A stretch of DNA of 64,000 nucleotides from Lactiplantibacillus modestisalitolerans (GTDB taxonomy: Bacteria; Bacillota; Bacilli; Lactobacillales; Lactobacillaceae), in the NCBI RefSeq assembly GCF_005405425.1, contig NZ_BJEA01000001.1, positions 1 through 64,000 of the forward strand. Direction: 5' to 3'. Positions 17,590 through 26,434 of this stretch are shown here, one piece after another (position 1 is the stretch's first letter; every line of letters begins with the position of its first letter). The notes beneath the pieces are model-generated. The model had not been told where the DNA came from. It did not search any database and saw only the letters and a list, made by a program, of their open reading frames with translations. The position numbers were made by a program, and so were the translations under genes.

Positions 17590-18669
17590 CTACTCCTTTG
17601 CTGCGGCGGGCTTCACGGGTGAAGCCGGTTTTTGCATCGCCGCGAACTTTTTCTGACGCCGAACGATTTCGGCTGGTGGCGTCACTTTCGGTGCGTCTGG
17701 ATGAAGCAACCAAGTGGCCGCGTAGTGGGTATCAGACACCTTAAAGAACGGTGGTTCCTGTTCGGTATCAATCTTCATGGCGTAGTCGCTCCGCGCCGCA
17801 AAGGCATCCCCAACGGGTGGATCCAGCAAGTCGGGCGGCGTCCCCGGAATGGCGGACAACGAACCGCTGGCCGTATCCAAGGTCGGCATCGAGTTAAGCA
17901 AGCCCCAAGTATACGGGTGTTGCGGGTTGAAGAAGATTTCATCAACCGTCCCGTATTCAACAATTTTACCGGCATACATAACGGCTACCCGGTCAGCCAT
18001 CCCCGCAACGACCCCTAAATCATGGGTAATAAAGATGATCGAGGTGTTGATCCGGTTTTGCAGGTCCTTCATTAAATCAAGAATTTGCGCTTGAATCGTC
18101 ACGTCCAACGCAGTGGTTGGTTCGTCGGCGATGAGCACTTCGGGGTAGCAGACCAATGCGATCGCAATCACGATCCGTTGACGCATCCCACCGGAGAACT
18201 GGTACGGATAGTCGTTAATCCGGCCTTCAGGGTCAGTAATCCCTACCAGTTTTAACATTTCCAAGGCTTGCGCGATTGCTTCTTTTTTCTTTAAACCCTT
18301 GTGCTTCATTAAGGGTTCGGCAATTTGCATCCCAATCCGCATTGTCGGGTCCAGCGAAGTCATCGGGTCTTGGAAAATCATCGCGATATCCTTCCCCCGA
18401 ATGTGTTGCATGTCCTTTTCCGACTTTTTAATAATGTCTTCGCCGTGGAACATGATGCTACCACCCTTAATTTCGGCGTTCGGTGCTAATAAGCCCATTA
18501 AGGAACGGGTCGTCACCGACTTACCGGAACCAGATTCACCAACGATGGCTAAGGTTTCCCCCTTACGGAGATCAAAGCTCACGTCGCGAATCGCTTTAAC
18601 TTCACCCGCGTAGGTGTGGAAATCAATTTTTAAATTACGGACTTCAATAATATTTTCAGCTTGATCCAT
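17590..18669 (-). CDS. oppD: oligopeptide ABC transporter ATP-binding protein OppD
   Basis: Partner ATPase of OppF. The start chosen is the ATG at 18669 because AGGAGGG lies 8-9 bases upstream; a longer frame to 18726 would place that site inside the gene and overlap oppC. In 359 residues it has GESGSGKSVTT, the Q-loop FQDPMTSLDPTM, the signature FSGGMRQRIVIAIAL, Walker B VLIADEPTTALD and the OppD-type C terminus, with an extra Ala/Pro/Lys-rich tail of about 20 residues. Confidence 0.94.
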   Translation of the reverse strand: MDQAENIIEVRNLKIDFHTYAGEVKAIRDVSFDLRKGETLAIVGESGSGKSVTTRSLMGLLAPNAEIKGGSIMFHGEDIIKKSEKDMQHIRGKDIAMIFQDPMTSLDPTMRIGMQIAEPLMKHKGLKKKEAIAQALEMLKLVGITDPEGRINDYPYQFSGGMRQRIVIAIALVCYPEVLIADEPTTALDVTIQAQILDLMKDLQNRINTSIIFITHDLGVVAGMADRVAVMYAGKIVEYGTVDEIFFNPQHPYTWGLLNSMPTLDTASGSLSAIPGTPPDLLDPPVGDAFAARSDYAMKIDTEQEPPFFKVSDTHYAATWLLHPDAPKVTPPAEIVRRQKKFAAMQKPASPVKPAAAKE

Positions 18670-18682
18670 ATTTTCCACCCTC

Positions 18683-19717
18683 CTAGCGTTTTGATTTCGG
18701 ATCGAAGGCGTCGCGCATCCCGTCACCGAGTAAGTTGAAGGCTAACATCAAAATAATCAAGACGATGGCTGGGTACCACATTTGATAAGGTAAGAATTGG
18801 AAGTTCTTCTGCCCATCATTGATTAAAGTCCCCAGTGACGCTTGCGGTGAACTAATCCCGATCCCGATATAACTCAGGAACGCTTCAAAGAAGATCGCGT
18901 TGGGAATCGTAAACATCGTTTGAATGATGATGACACTGGATAAGTTTGGTAGCAAATGCTTCCAAGCAATCTTCGGTGCCGACTCACCCAACGTCCGGGC
19001 AGCTAAAATAAAGTCCTGATTTTTCAATTGGAGCGTTTGCGCCCGCGTCAGCCGGGCCATGGTAGTCCAGTTGATCAACGCTAACGCGGCAATGATCGAA
19101 GCCATCCCAGTTTTCTGGAAGGCGGTCGCCATTAAGACCATGACAACTAAGGAAGGGACGGACGAGAGGATTTCAATGATCCGTTGCATGAATAAGTCCA
19201 CTCGTCCACCTTTCCAACCGGAGATAATCCCGAAGGTGACCCCGATTCCCAGGTCAATTAGGGTGGCAATTAATGCAATTTCAAGCGAAATCCGGGTCCC
19301 GTACATAATCCGGGCTAATAAGTCCCGGCCCAAATAGTCGGTCCCTAAGATATAGTGCACGTCCTTACCGGCCCCAGCCTGAGCGTAGGCGTCAACGTCT
19401 TGACCAGACTGTTTAATGTGGCCGTTAAAACCGGGCAAGTTAACACCCGGAATCTTCGGTGGCAAGTTCGCGTACCGCGGTGCTTGCTCGTTGGGGTTTT
19501 GGTGATAGATCGCCCGGCCCCCAAAGGCCATTAAGAAGAGCAGAACTAAAATAATAAAACTCGTAAACGCGGTCTTATTAGATTTCAGTCGCCGCCAAAC
19601 GTCTTGGCCGAAAGTTAGCGAGGGCGCCGCAATGTGTTCATTGTCGGGACCCGCTTGCTTATCTAACGGCGCAAAGTCGCCTGGCTGAATTTGATATTCT
19701 TTTGGATTATCTGCCAT
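18683..19717 (-). CDS. oppC: oligopeptide ABC transporter permease OppC
   Basis: A 344-residue permease. A cytoplasmic N terminus of about 45 residues leads to one membrane helix and an external loop with VNLPGFNGH. The BPD_transp domain then has five helices and the EAA-type loop ARTLGESAPKIAWKHLLPNL that docks on the ATPases. It starts three bases after the oppB stop. Its stop overlaps the oppD ribosome binding region. Confidence 0.93.
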   Translation of the reverse strand: MADNPKEYQIQPGDFAPLDKQAGPDNEHIAAPSLTFGQDVWRRLKSNKTAFTSFIILVLLFLMAFGGRAIYHQNPNEQAPRYANLPPKIPGVNLPGFNGHIKQSGQDVDAYAQAGAGKDVHYILGTDYLGRDLLARIMYGTRISLEIALIATLIDLGIGVTFGIISGWKGGRVDLFMQRIIEILSSVPSLVVMVLMATAFQKTGMASIIAALALINWTTMARLTRAQTLQLKNQDFILAARTLGESAPKIAWKHLLPNLSSVIIIQTMFTIPNAIFFEAFLSYIGIGISSPQASLGTLINDGQKNFQFLPYQMWYPAIVLIILMLAFNLLGDGMRDAFDPKSKR

Positions 19718-19720
19718 TAG

Positions 19721-20650
19721 CTAGTCCCCATTTCCAGATAAACGAATCCGCGGATCAATAATTCCGTAGATAATGTCGGTCAATAAGAGTAGTACACATA
19801 GAAGTGCCGAATAGAAAATCGTCACACCCATGATGGTTGGGTAGTCGTTGACAAGGATCGATTTAACAAATTGTTCCCCAATCCCGGGTACCGAGAAAAT
19901 GTTTTCAACAACCATTGACCCGGTCATCAACGCGGCGGCCAGCGGTCCAATCAAGGTGACCATCGGAATTAGGCTATTCCGCAACGCGTGGTGATAAACA
20001 ATCCCAAACTTGGATAAGCCCTTCGCCCGGGCGAGTTCAATGTAATCGGAACTCAGCACGTCAACCATGTCGGTCCGAATAAACCGGGCCGTTTCGGCCA
20101 GCGGACTGGCTGCCAACGCCAAGGTTGGTAAAATCGTGTAGAGGAATCCTTGCCAGCCAGCAACTGGGAACCAGCCCGTTTTCAGTCCTAAGTAGAACTG
20201 TAACAGGATGGCTAACACGAAACTTGGAACCGCAATCCCGAGAATCGAAATGATCGTGGCAATTCGGTCAGCCCAGGTATCCTTACGAATGGCCCCAACG
20301 GCCCCGAGGATAATCCCGAAGACAACCCCGATAACCATCGCTTGGCCCCCTAATTGCATTGATGGGCCCATCCGGCTCCCAATCAAGTAACTAACGGCTT
20401 GGTCGGAGAATTGGAAGGATAGCCCGAGGCTCCCCTTAAAAATCCCACCAATGTAAATGAAGTATTGCATCCAGACGGGCTTGTCTAACCCGTACTGGGC
20501 AAGAATGGCGGCCTTTTCACTTGGCGTCAACTTCGCTTCGTTTTGAAGTGGCGTCCCTGGCATTAATTTCATTAGGAAGAAGGTGGCGGTAGCCACAATG
20601 AATAATGTCAGAATCAAGTAAAATATCCGCTTTAGGAGATATTTTCTCAT
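19721..20650 (-). CDS. oppB: oligopeptide ABC transporter permease OppB
   Basis: A 309-residue permease with six predicted helices. It starts with the characteristic MRKYLLKRIFYLILTLFIV helix and holds the EAA loop ARAKGLSKFGIVYHHALRNSLIP. It lies between oppA and oppC. A stable hairpin in the oppA-oppB gap may lower its expression relative to oppA. Confidence 0.94.
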   Translation of the reverse strand: MRKYLLKRIFYLILTLFIVATATFFLMKLMPGTPLQNEAKLTPSEKAAILAQYGLDKPVWMQYFIYIGGIFKGSLGLSFQFSDQAVSYLIGSRMGPSMQLGGQAMVIGVVFGIILGAVGAIRKDTWADRIATIISILGIAVPSFVLAILLQFYLGLKTGWFPVAGWQGFLYTILPTLALAASPLAETARFIRTDMVDVLSSDYIELARAKGLSKFGIVYHHALRNSLIPMVTLIGPLAAALMTGSMVVENIFSVPGIGEQFVKSILVNDYPTIMGVTIFYSALLCVLLLLTDIIYGIIDPRIRLSGNGD

Positions 20651-20715
20651 TAGAATTCCTCACATTCTATTAAATTCGCCTTAAAAAATAATGACATCTC
20701 ATTATAAAACAAAAT

Positions 20716-20746
20716 GGTAAGGATTAACAATGTGTCAATCCTTACC
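20716..20746 (-). promoter_or_regulatory. oppA-oppB intergenic hairpin
   Basis: GGTAAGGATT / AATCCTTACC makes a perfect 10-pair stem with an 11-base loop, followed on the minus strand by ATTTTGTTTT. It may act as a leaky terminator or as a 3' stabiliser for the oppA message, giving an excess of binding protein over permease. Confidence 0.7.
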
Positions 20747-20789
20747 CCTTTGTTTCACATTCGTTCAGTTGAAGCACACACATTAAACG

Positions 20790-22439
20790 TTATTTTACGG
20801 ACATGTATTTCAAGTTGTAGTTCGTACCCGCAGTATTCCAGATGATCCCTTTCAGGCTCGTTCTAGTGAGGTGAGCTTCAGATTTTTGATAAATCGGGAT
20901 GACACCTTCGTCGTTCATCAATTGCTTTTCAGCGTTAACCATATCAGTCCAACGAGCATTCTTATTATTAGCGTCGGCCCCTTCAGCCTTCTTAATCAAT
21001 TCGTCATATTCCGCACTATCATACTTACCATTGTTGTATGAGTTATCCGAAGTAAATAATGACAAGAAGGAAATTGGATCAGTAAAGTCAGCATTCCAAG
21101 CAGAAATTACAGTATCAAAGTTCCCATTTTGTGACCGTGAAAGACGGGTCTTAAATGGCACGTTTTGGTTCGTAACTTTGAGGCCTGGTAATTTTTCCCA
21201 TGCCCCTTGAACGAATTCGGTAGACTTCTTAGCACCTTCCGTATCATCAGAGAGCAACTTGATGTTCAATGAAGTTTCACCGATTTCTTTCATACCTTCT
21301 TTGAACAATTGCTTAGCCTTAGTTTGATCGTATTTAACTGCTTCAGGTACCGCAGCATCCGCTGTAAAGTCAGCCCCAGTTTCTGGGTTCTTTGCTAAGT
21401 TGTGAGAAACGTAGCCCTTGGAAACGGTTGAGCCATCACCAAGCGTACTCTTAACGTATTGTTGCCGGTTAATAGCGTATGATAATGCTTGGCGAATCTT
21501 CTTGTTCTTAAAGGCTTTGGCAAGCTTAGCATCCTTATCCGCACGGTTGAATTCAACGTAGAACGTTGAAGCAGTTTGGCGAACTTTGTAGTTCTTATTA
21601 GTCTTGTAGTTCTTAACTTGTTGACTTGAAAGAACGGTATCATCGATCTTACCAGAGTTAAATAAGTTTAACCCAGTTGAGTTATCCTTAACAACTTGGT
21701 AATTGATGGTATCCATCTTAACGGCTTTCTTATCCCAATAGTCGTTGTTCTTAGTTAATTTCCAAGATAAGTTCGTCCCGGTCCAGCCAGACATCTTGTA
21801 TGGTCCGTTATAAACCATTGCCTTACTCGTTGTCCCGTACTTAGAACCGTAATTTTTCGCAACCTTTTCGTTTTGTGGGAAGAAGTTAACAAAGCCCATC
21901 AACTTATCAAAGTAAGCAATTGGCTTTTCCAAGGTAACAACTAACTTGTAGTCACCATCGGCCTTGATTCCTAAACTAGAAACGGGCTTTTTGCCATCAA
22001 CGATTTGATCAGCATTTTCGATTCCTGAATATAAGTATGCGTATTGTGACGCAGTCTTTGGATTAACGGTTCGTTGCCAACCATAAACGAAATCTTTGGC
22101 CGTAACTTTATCCCCGTTACTCCACTTTGCATTCTTACGTAAAGTGAATGTATATGTTTTACCACCATTCGTGACCTTCGTGTCCTTAGCAATCCCCGGT
22201 TTAATGGACCCGTTCTTGCCAATTCGGTATAGCCCTTCGTTGGTGTTATTTAACATGTTAGAACTCCAAACATCGGTCGACTTTGATAAGTCCATCGTTG
22301 GCAGTTCAGCTTGCGCGGCCATGGTTGCCGTATTTTTAGAACTTGAAGATGACGATGAATTTTTCGATCCACAAGCAGCTAAGAATAGCAACGAAGCACC
22401 GGCGACCGCGGTAACTTTTGCAGCTGTTTTCAAATTCAT
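20790..22439 (-). CDS. oppA: oligopeptide-binding lipoprotein OppA
   Basis: The extracellular peptide receptor of the importer. The 549-residue precursor has a lipoprotein signal with lipobox LAAC (Cys23), then a Ser-rich linker and the SBP_bac_5 fold. The family segment KNAKWSNGDKVTAKDFVYGWQR is present, as are the strands around KIRQALSYAINRQQYV. The ligand would be short peptides, though PGP/OppA subtypes with pheromone or heme ligands exist. The codons are less GC-rich than those of the neighbours, fitting a highly expressed gene. It is first in the operon. Confidence 0.94.
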   Translation of the reverse strand: MNLKTAAKVTAVAGASLLFLAACGSKNSSSSSSSKNTATMAAQAELPTMDLSKSTDVWSSNMLNNTNEGLYRIGKNGSIKPGIAKDTKVTNGGKTYTFTLRKNAKWSNGDKVTAKDFVYGWQRTVNPKTASQYAYLYSGIENADQIVDGKKPVSSLGIKADGDYKLVVTLEKPIAYFDKLMGFVNFFPQNEKVAKNYGSKYGTTSKAMVYNGPYKMSGWTGTNLSWKLTKNNDYWDKKAVKMDTINYQVVKDNSTGLNLFNSGKIDDTVLSSQQVKNYKTNKNYKVRQTASTFYVEFNRADKDAKLAKAFKNKKIRQALSYAINRQQYVKSTLGDGSTVSKGYVSHNLAKNPETGADFTADAAVPEAVKYDQTKAKQLFKEGMKEIGETSLNIKLLSDDTEGAKKSTEFVQGAWEKLPGLKVTNQNVPFKTRLSRSQNGNFDTVISAWNADFTDPISFLSLFTSDNSYNNGKYDSAEYDELIKKAEGADANNKNARWTDMVNAEKQLMNDEGVIPIYQKSEAHLTRTSLKGIIWNTAGTNYNLKYMSVK

Positions 22440-22501
22440 AAAGACCCAACCCCTCTAACTTTTTTAGTTTGTGTGTGCTTTTCCCTCGAAAAGTTAAAGC
22501 T

Positions 22502-22530
22502 ATTGTATATTATAAATAAATTAAAATCAA
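22502..22530 (-). promoter_or_regulatory. oppA promoter
   Basis: Minus strand -35 TTGATT (22525-22530), 17-base spacer, -10 TACAAT (22502-22507), 60-odd bases before oppA. The surrounding DNA is very AT-rich. A weak CodY-like AATTTTTATCATGAAAT lies upstream but is too poor to call. Confidence 0.55.
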
Positions 22531-22774
22531 TCCTAAATTCTAATTTTTATCATGAAATCATCATAATTGAGTTTATTAATCAACTTAAAAAGGCAAATTA
22601 TAGATTTTATCATTGCCAAAGAACGGCTTGATAACAGTGTTTGTAGACATGACATTCAAATGAAAGCGGTCACAATAACCGCTGGTTCATTTTCTTAATA
22701 AATAATTCAAATTATCGTTTTTCACTCATAAAAACGGTTATTTTTGGTTAGTTAAAACAGCTAAAACGCAACAA
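22531..22774. other. AT-rich spacer upstream of oppA
   Basis: No coding frame. One hairpin, ATGAA-GCGGT ... ACCGC-TTCAT (22659-22691), stands out; it could be an operator or transcript structure. Confidence 0.4.
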
Positions 22775-22807
22775 AAAAAACGCTGAATCACTTTTTTTCA
22801 GCGTTTT
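22775..22807. terminator. terminator of the TauE/DUF1634 pair
   Basis: AAAACGCTGAA / TTCAGCGTTTT stem with flanking A and T runs, functional in either direction, just past the DUF1634 stop. Confidence 0.82.
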
Positions 22808-22823
22808 CTTATTAATTAATAGT

Positions 22824-23201
22824 TTAACGACCTAAATAACCGATGATTGACGCAATCACTAAGATAATTAGCACGATTGTGGTAATCCAAACGTACAGGT
22901 GGTCGCGTTCCAACGCAAAGGCATAAATTGAAACCACGACTCGTAACGTCGGCGTTAAAATCAAGAGAAAGAGTCCCAGCATCATCACCGCGTACGGCTT
23001 AAGGGCCAGAACACCTTGCATGATGGTTCCAAAACCGTGCGGCTCCACGCCGTTTGGATAGCCCCCGGTCCCCTGAATCAACATTAAAATAATTCCCAGT
23101 GCGATCACAATGGCGGAAACGACCACCCCGATTCGGAGAATCCGACCAATCATGAGTTCGACTTCGTGCATTTCTTCTGCTTTAACTGGTTGTTTGCGCA
23201 T
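22824..23201 (-). CDS. DUF1634 membrane protein
   Basis: A 125-residue protein with three hydrophobic helices (about 28-46, 75-95 and 102-122) and the N-terminal ELMIGRILRIGV segment typical of DUF1634. Such genes regularly accompany TauE/SafE-type transporters. Here the start overlaps the transporter stop by one base, so the two are coupled. The function is unknown; it may be an accessory subunit. Confidence 0.82.
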   Translation of the reverse strand: MRKQPVKAEEMHEVELMIGRILRIGVVVSAIVIALGIILMLIQGTGGYPNGVEPHGFGTIMQGVLALKPYAVMMLGLFLLILTPTLRVVVSIYAFALERDHLYVWITTIVLIILVIASIIGYLGR

Positions 23202-24055
23202 TAGATCATCACCCCAAATCCTTTAAGAATCATTTGCAAGCCGAGGTAGAACATAATCGGCACAAAAATCATCCGGATAAAACGTGGCTTGAGGTGTTGC
23301 ATGATCCGGGTCCCAATCAACGCGCCAATTAAAATCCCAATTGCGAGTGGCGCGGCAATGCCAGCCTTGATCGAGCCGTTAAAGAAGTAGACCATCGCAC
23401 TGGCGGCGGCAGTGACCCCCATCATCAAGTTCGAAGTGGCCGAAGACGGTTTAAGCGGCATGTGCATAATGGTATCCATGGCGAGGACTTTAAACGCCCC
23501 ACTCCCGATTCCGAGTAACCCACTCGCGAGACCGGCGCCAAACATCATCGTAAAGCCGCCGGGCACGTTTTGGACCTGGTAATCGACCTGCTTTGCGAGC
23601 GCCTTATCGTAATACGTCCCGTTTAAATTCAGCTTAGTTGCAATCCGGTCGGCCTGGGCGGCTTGGTTCTCGCCGTTTTTATCCATCAATTTGCGGATCA
23701 TATTGTAAGTGGTAAAAATTAATAACGCGCCAAACAGGAAAAATAGGAAGGTCGCGTTGAACAACCCAGTTAAAACGGCCCCGAGAACCGCACCCACCGT
23801 CGTCGCGATTTCCAAGAACATTGCGACCCGTAAATTGAGCATGTCATCCTTCAAATAGGCAATCGTCGACCCCGAACTGGTCGCAATCACCGCAATAATG
23901 CTCGCACCAATCGCGTACTTGATATCGAGTCCGAGCCCCAGCGTGAGCACCGGTGTAATGATCATGCCACCACCAATTCCCAAAATTGCGCCAAACACCC
24001 CGGCGAGCGCCCCGACGCCAAGCATTAATAATAATGAATATATCACGTTTTTCAC
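23201..24055 (-). CDS. sulfite exporter TauE/SafE family (TSUP) transporter
   Basis: A 284-residue membrane protein with about eight helices in two repeats. The first repeat shows GVFGAILGIGGGMIITPVL and the second GLASGLLGIGSGAFKVLAM, the two glycine-rich TSUP motifs. The family moves small organic or sulfur-containing anions; the substrate cannot be inferred here. Co-translated with the DUF1634 gene. Confidence 0.85.
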   Translation of the reverse strand: MKNVIYSLLLMLGVGALAGVFGAILGIGGGMIITPVLTLGLGLDIKYAIGASIIAVIATSSGSTIAYLKDDMLNLRVAMFLEIATTVGAVLGAVLTGLFNATFLFFLFGALLIFTTYNMIRKLMDKNGENQAAQADRIATKLNLNGTYYDKALAKQVDYQVQNVPGGFTMMFGAGLASGLLGIGSGAFKVLAMDTIMHMPLKPSSATSNLMMGVTAAASAMVYFFNGSIKAGIAAPLAIGILIGALIGTRIMQHLKPRFIRMIFVPIMFYLGLQMILKGFGVMI

Positions 24056-24274
24056 CCTACCTTTTTCAATTCAATAGTTAGTGTACCATTTAATTGAAGC
24101 GGGTTCGAATGATAGCGAACCACGGGGCTAATCCTTACAGTCCCAAGCCCTTAGCACTGATTAGCCACCGGACCTGGATAACCGACCTTTTCCAGTTGTA
24201 ACCGAAACCATCCGCTCCATTCCGGCATTTAAGTGTCACGCGGTATCTAATTTTTAGATACCTCAATTAAAAAA

Positions 24275-25150
24275 TTAGTCTACCAACGCTGGAAAGGCCG
24301 CGATAAAGCTCGCCACGAGTGGCGTGGTCGCCGCAGTGGGCGTGGCGACTAACGCCAGCTGGGTCGTAAACTGCCGGTCAGCCAGCGACCGGACCCAGAC
24401 GTCCGGCCCCGCATAACTCGTCGCCAGCCCCCGCGGAACTAACGCCACGCCGACGCCTTGATTAGCCCAATGAACGGCCGTACGGGCGTCATCGCAGGTC
24501 AGGACGTAGTTGGGCGTCAGCCCCTGCTGATTGAACGCGACGTGAAACAAGGCGTCAAAGCGCCGGTATTTAATTAACGGAAGTGGGGTTAAATCCGTTA
24601 ACCGCAACTGCCGGCGGTGTTCAAACTGCGCGTAAGTCGTCGGTAGCACGGCCGCCATTCGTTCCTTGGCAAAGTAATGGCAAGTCAACCCGTGGGCGTT
24701 AAACGGCGTCCGCACGACCGCAACGTCTAGTAACCGCCGGTGCAACGCGTCCAGCAACTCATACGTGTTGCCCTCGCGAACCGCCAACCGCACATCTGCA
24801 TGTTGTTTCAGCCAGCGTTGCAAGGGCGCGGTTGGAATGACCCCCGCGGACGACGACACCGTCCCCAAATTCAGCGTCCCCGTTACCCCGTTGGCTAGCG
24901 CGCGAACCTTATCCTCAGCGGTCGTTGCCAGGGCAGTCAGTTGTTCCGCGTAACCAACGAGCAGCTTCCCCGCCGCCGTTAACGTTACCCCCTGGGGTCG
25001 GCGGTTAAACAGCGTCACCCCGAGTTCTTTTTCCAACTGCTTGATTTGATAACTGAGTGGCGGTTGCGCCACGTGAAGCTGGCGGGCGGCTGCCGTCATT
25101 TGGCCGGCCGCCGCCACCGCTAAAAAGTACCGTAATTGTTTCAATTCCAT
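24275..25150 (-). CDS. LysR-family transcriptional regulator
   Basis: A 291-residue protein with an N-terminal winged helix (MELKQLRYFLAVAAAGQMTAAARQLHVAQPPLSYQIKQLEKELG) and a substrate-binding domain. I place the start at the ATG at 25150 because AGGGGG sits nine bases upstream; the TTG at 25171 would include that site in the gene. It may regulate the TSUP pair downstream, but a 220-base gap separates them. Strongly GC-rich codons. Confidence 0.9.
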   Translation of the reverse strand: MELKQLRYFLAVAAAGQMTAAARQLHVAQPPLSYQIKQLEKELGVTLFNRRPQGVTLTAAGKLLVGYAEQLTALATTAEDKVRALANGVTGTLNLGTVSSSAGVIPTAPLQRWLKQHADVRLAVREGNTYELLDALHRRLLDVAVVRTPFNAHGLTCHYFAKERMAAVLPTTYAQFEHRRQLRLTDLTPLPLIKYRRFDALFHVAFNQQGLTPNYVLTCDDARTAVHWANQGVGVALVPRGLATSYAGPDVWVRSLADRQFTTQLALVATPTAATTPLVASFIAAFPALVD

Positions 25151-25286
25151 CTTGATCAGCCCCCTATTCAATTTTAGTATAGCGGTTTGGCGAAAAGTTT
25201 GGTGACATTTGATTAAAGCCGTGCCGGAAACGCCCGGAATGCGTTATACTAAGGATAATTAATTATTTAATGAAAGGAGTGGTCCC

Positions 25287-26312
25287 GTGTCCTTCTTCGA
25301 CCGTCTCAAATCGATGCTCCAAGGGCTCAACACTGCCGATGCGACTAGCGACCATCCGCATGCGAACCCCATTCAAGGGACCGAAACGCCCACTGACCTA
25401 GCCGTCAACCAAACCGACGCGCTGCTGATCGTGCACCACCTTGATACCGCGGGCAACGAACTCCAAGCCCCCGACATGATTGCCGGGACCGTTGGCGACG
25501 AGATTCACTTACCAGCTGTGACCATTGCCGGCTACCACCTCGTGCACATTGACGGGTTAACGCGCTGGTTTACGACGCCGCAAGCCCGGATCACGCTGAC
25601 TTATGAACGTCAAGCTGGTCAGCCCATCTGGGTTTACGCCTATGATATTGATCAACGTCAACTAATTGGTCGGCCCACGATGTACCGTGGACCGCTCGGG
25701 CAGGCCTACAAGGTAGTCGCCCCCACCGTCGCCGGTTTCAAGCTTCTCCGCTCCGTCGGCGACCTTACTGGTGAATACACCACGACCGCCAAAACGGTGC
25801 TTTTTTTCTATCGCAATCAAAGTTGGCAAAAAACGGATCTCAGTACCGGCTACGTCCAAATTAGCCACGTCACCCCGGTTTATCCGTATCCGGGCGCCAC
25901 AACCACTAATTATTTGACTAAGTTACAACCGGGAAGCACCTATAAGACCTACATGCGCGTTCAACTCGTTGATAATACGACTTGGTACGCCATTGGCGAC
26001 GACCAGTGGATTGCGGAAGCCAACCTCCAGTTGACTACCGGCATCGTCGGGCAACTACACCTGCCCGCCGGTTACCGCGTGCAGAACCACCGCCAAGTCC
26101 GACAAACCGGCGACGTAAGTTTCGTTCCGGGCAAACAAGTTCACACCTATATTGAACCGTACGGCCGCTACCTAACGACCGTTACCCACGGCGAAACGGT
26201 CAACCTGATTGAACGACTCGCCGACGACAACGGGGTCGTTTGGTACCGGGTCCAAGACCGCGGCTACTTGCCAGGGCGGTACCTCACCAATTTAAACCCA
26301 CCGTACTGTTAA
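25287..26312 (+). CDS. MucBP/SH3-like protein lacking a signal peptide
   Basis: A 341-residue protein starting at GTG with AAAGGAG seven bases upstream. Residues about 44-108 and 112-176 read as two MucBP-like modules (VHHLDTAGNELQAPD...ITLTYE; VYAYDIDQRQLIGRP...VLFFY). Residues about 188-250 and 262-335 look like SH3-type wall-binding modules (WYAIGDDQWI; WYRVQDRGYL). MucBP domains normally sit on secreted, wall-anchored proteins, yet the N terminus MSFFDRLKSMLQGLNTAD has no hydrophobic core and no LPxTG is present. It is either a cytoplasmic user of these folds or exported by another route. Confidence 0.7.
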   Translation: MSFFDRLKSMLQGLNTADATSDHPHANPIQGTETPTDLAVNQTDALLIVHHLDTAGNELQAPDMIAGTVGDEIHLPAVTIAGYHLVHIDGLTRWFTTPQARITLTYERQAGQPIWVYAYDIDQRQLIGRPTMYRGPLGQAYKVVAPTVAGFKLLRSVGDLTGEYTTTAKTVLFFYRNQSWQKTDLSTGYVQISHVTPVYPYPGATTTNYLTKLQPGSTYKTYMRVQLVDNTTWYAIGDDQWIAEANLQLTTGIVGQLHLPAGYRVQNHRQVRQTGDVSFVPGKQVHTYIEPYGRYLTTVTHGETVNLIERLADDNGVVWYRVQDRGYLPGRYLTNLNPPYC

Positions 26313-26324
26313 AAACTGAACACC

Positions 26325-26366
26325 AAAAGCTCGAATGACGCTCACGACAACGCCATTCGAGCTTTT
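26325..26366 (+). terminator. terminator after the MucBP gene
   Basis: AAAAGCTCGAATG / CATTCGAGCTTTT perfect stem with flanking A and T runs. Confidence 0.85.
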
Positions 26367-26434
26367 AATTTAGGCTCCGTTTGAACCGGTGTTGGCCTGA
26401 CCCAAAATAAGTAGGCAAGGAGGTCGCACCTAAT

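Noticed and set aside
22540-22556. CodY box at AATTTTTATCATGAAAT
   Set aside because: Too many mismatches to the palindromic AATTTTCWGAAAATT consensus to report as a site.
22531-22774. T-box or other riboswitch upstream of oppA
   Set aside because: No T-box AGGGTGGNACCGCG motif or aptamer-like conserved block; only one hairpin and AT-rich DNA.
25171-25173. TTG start for the LysR gene
   Set aside because: It would incorporate the AGGGGG ribosome binding site in the coding sequence; the ATG at 25150 is correctly spaced.
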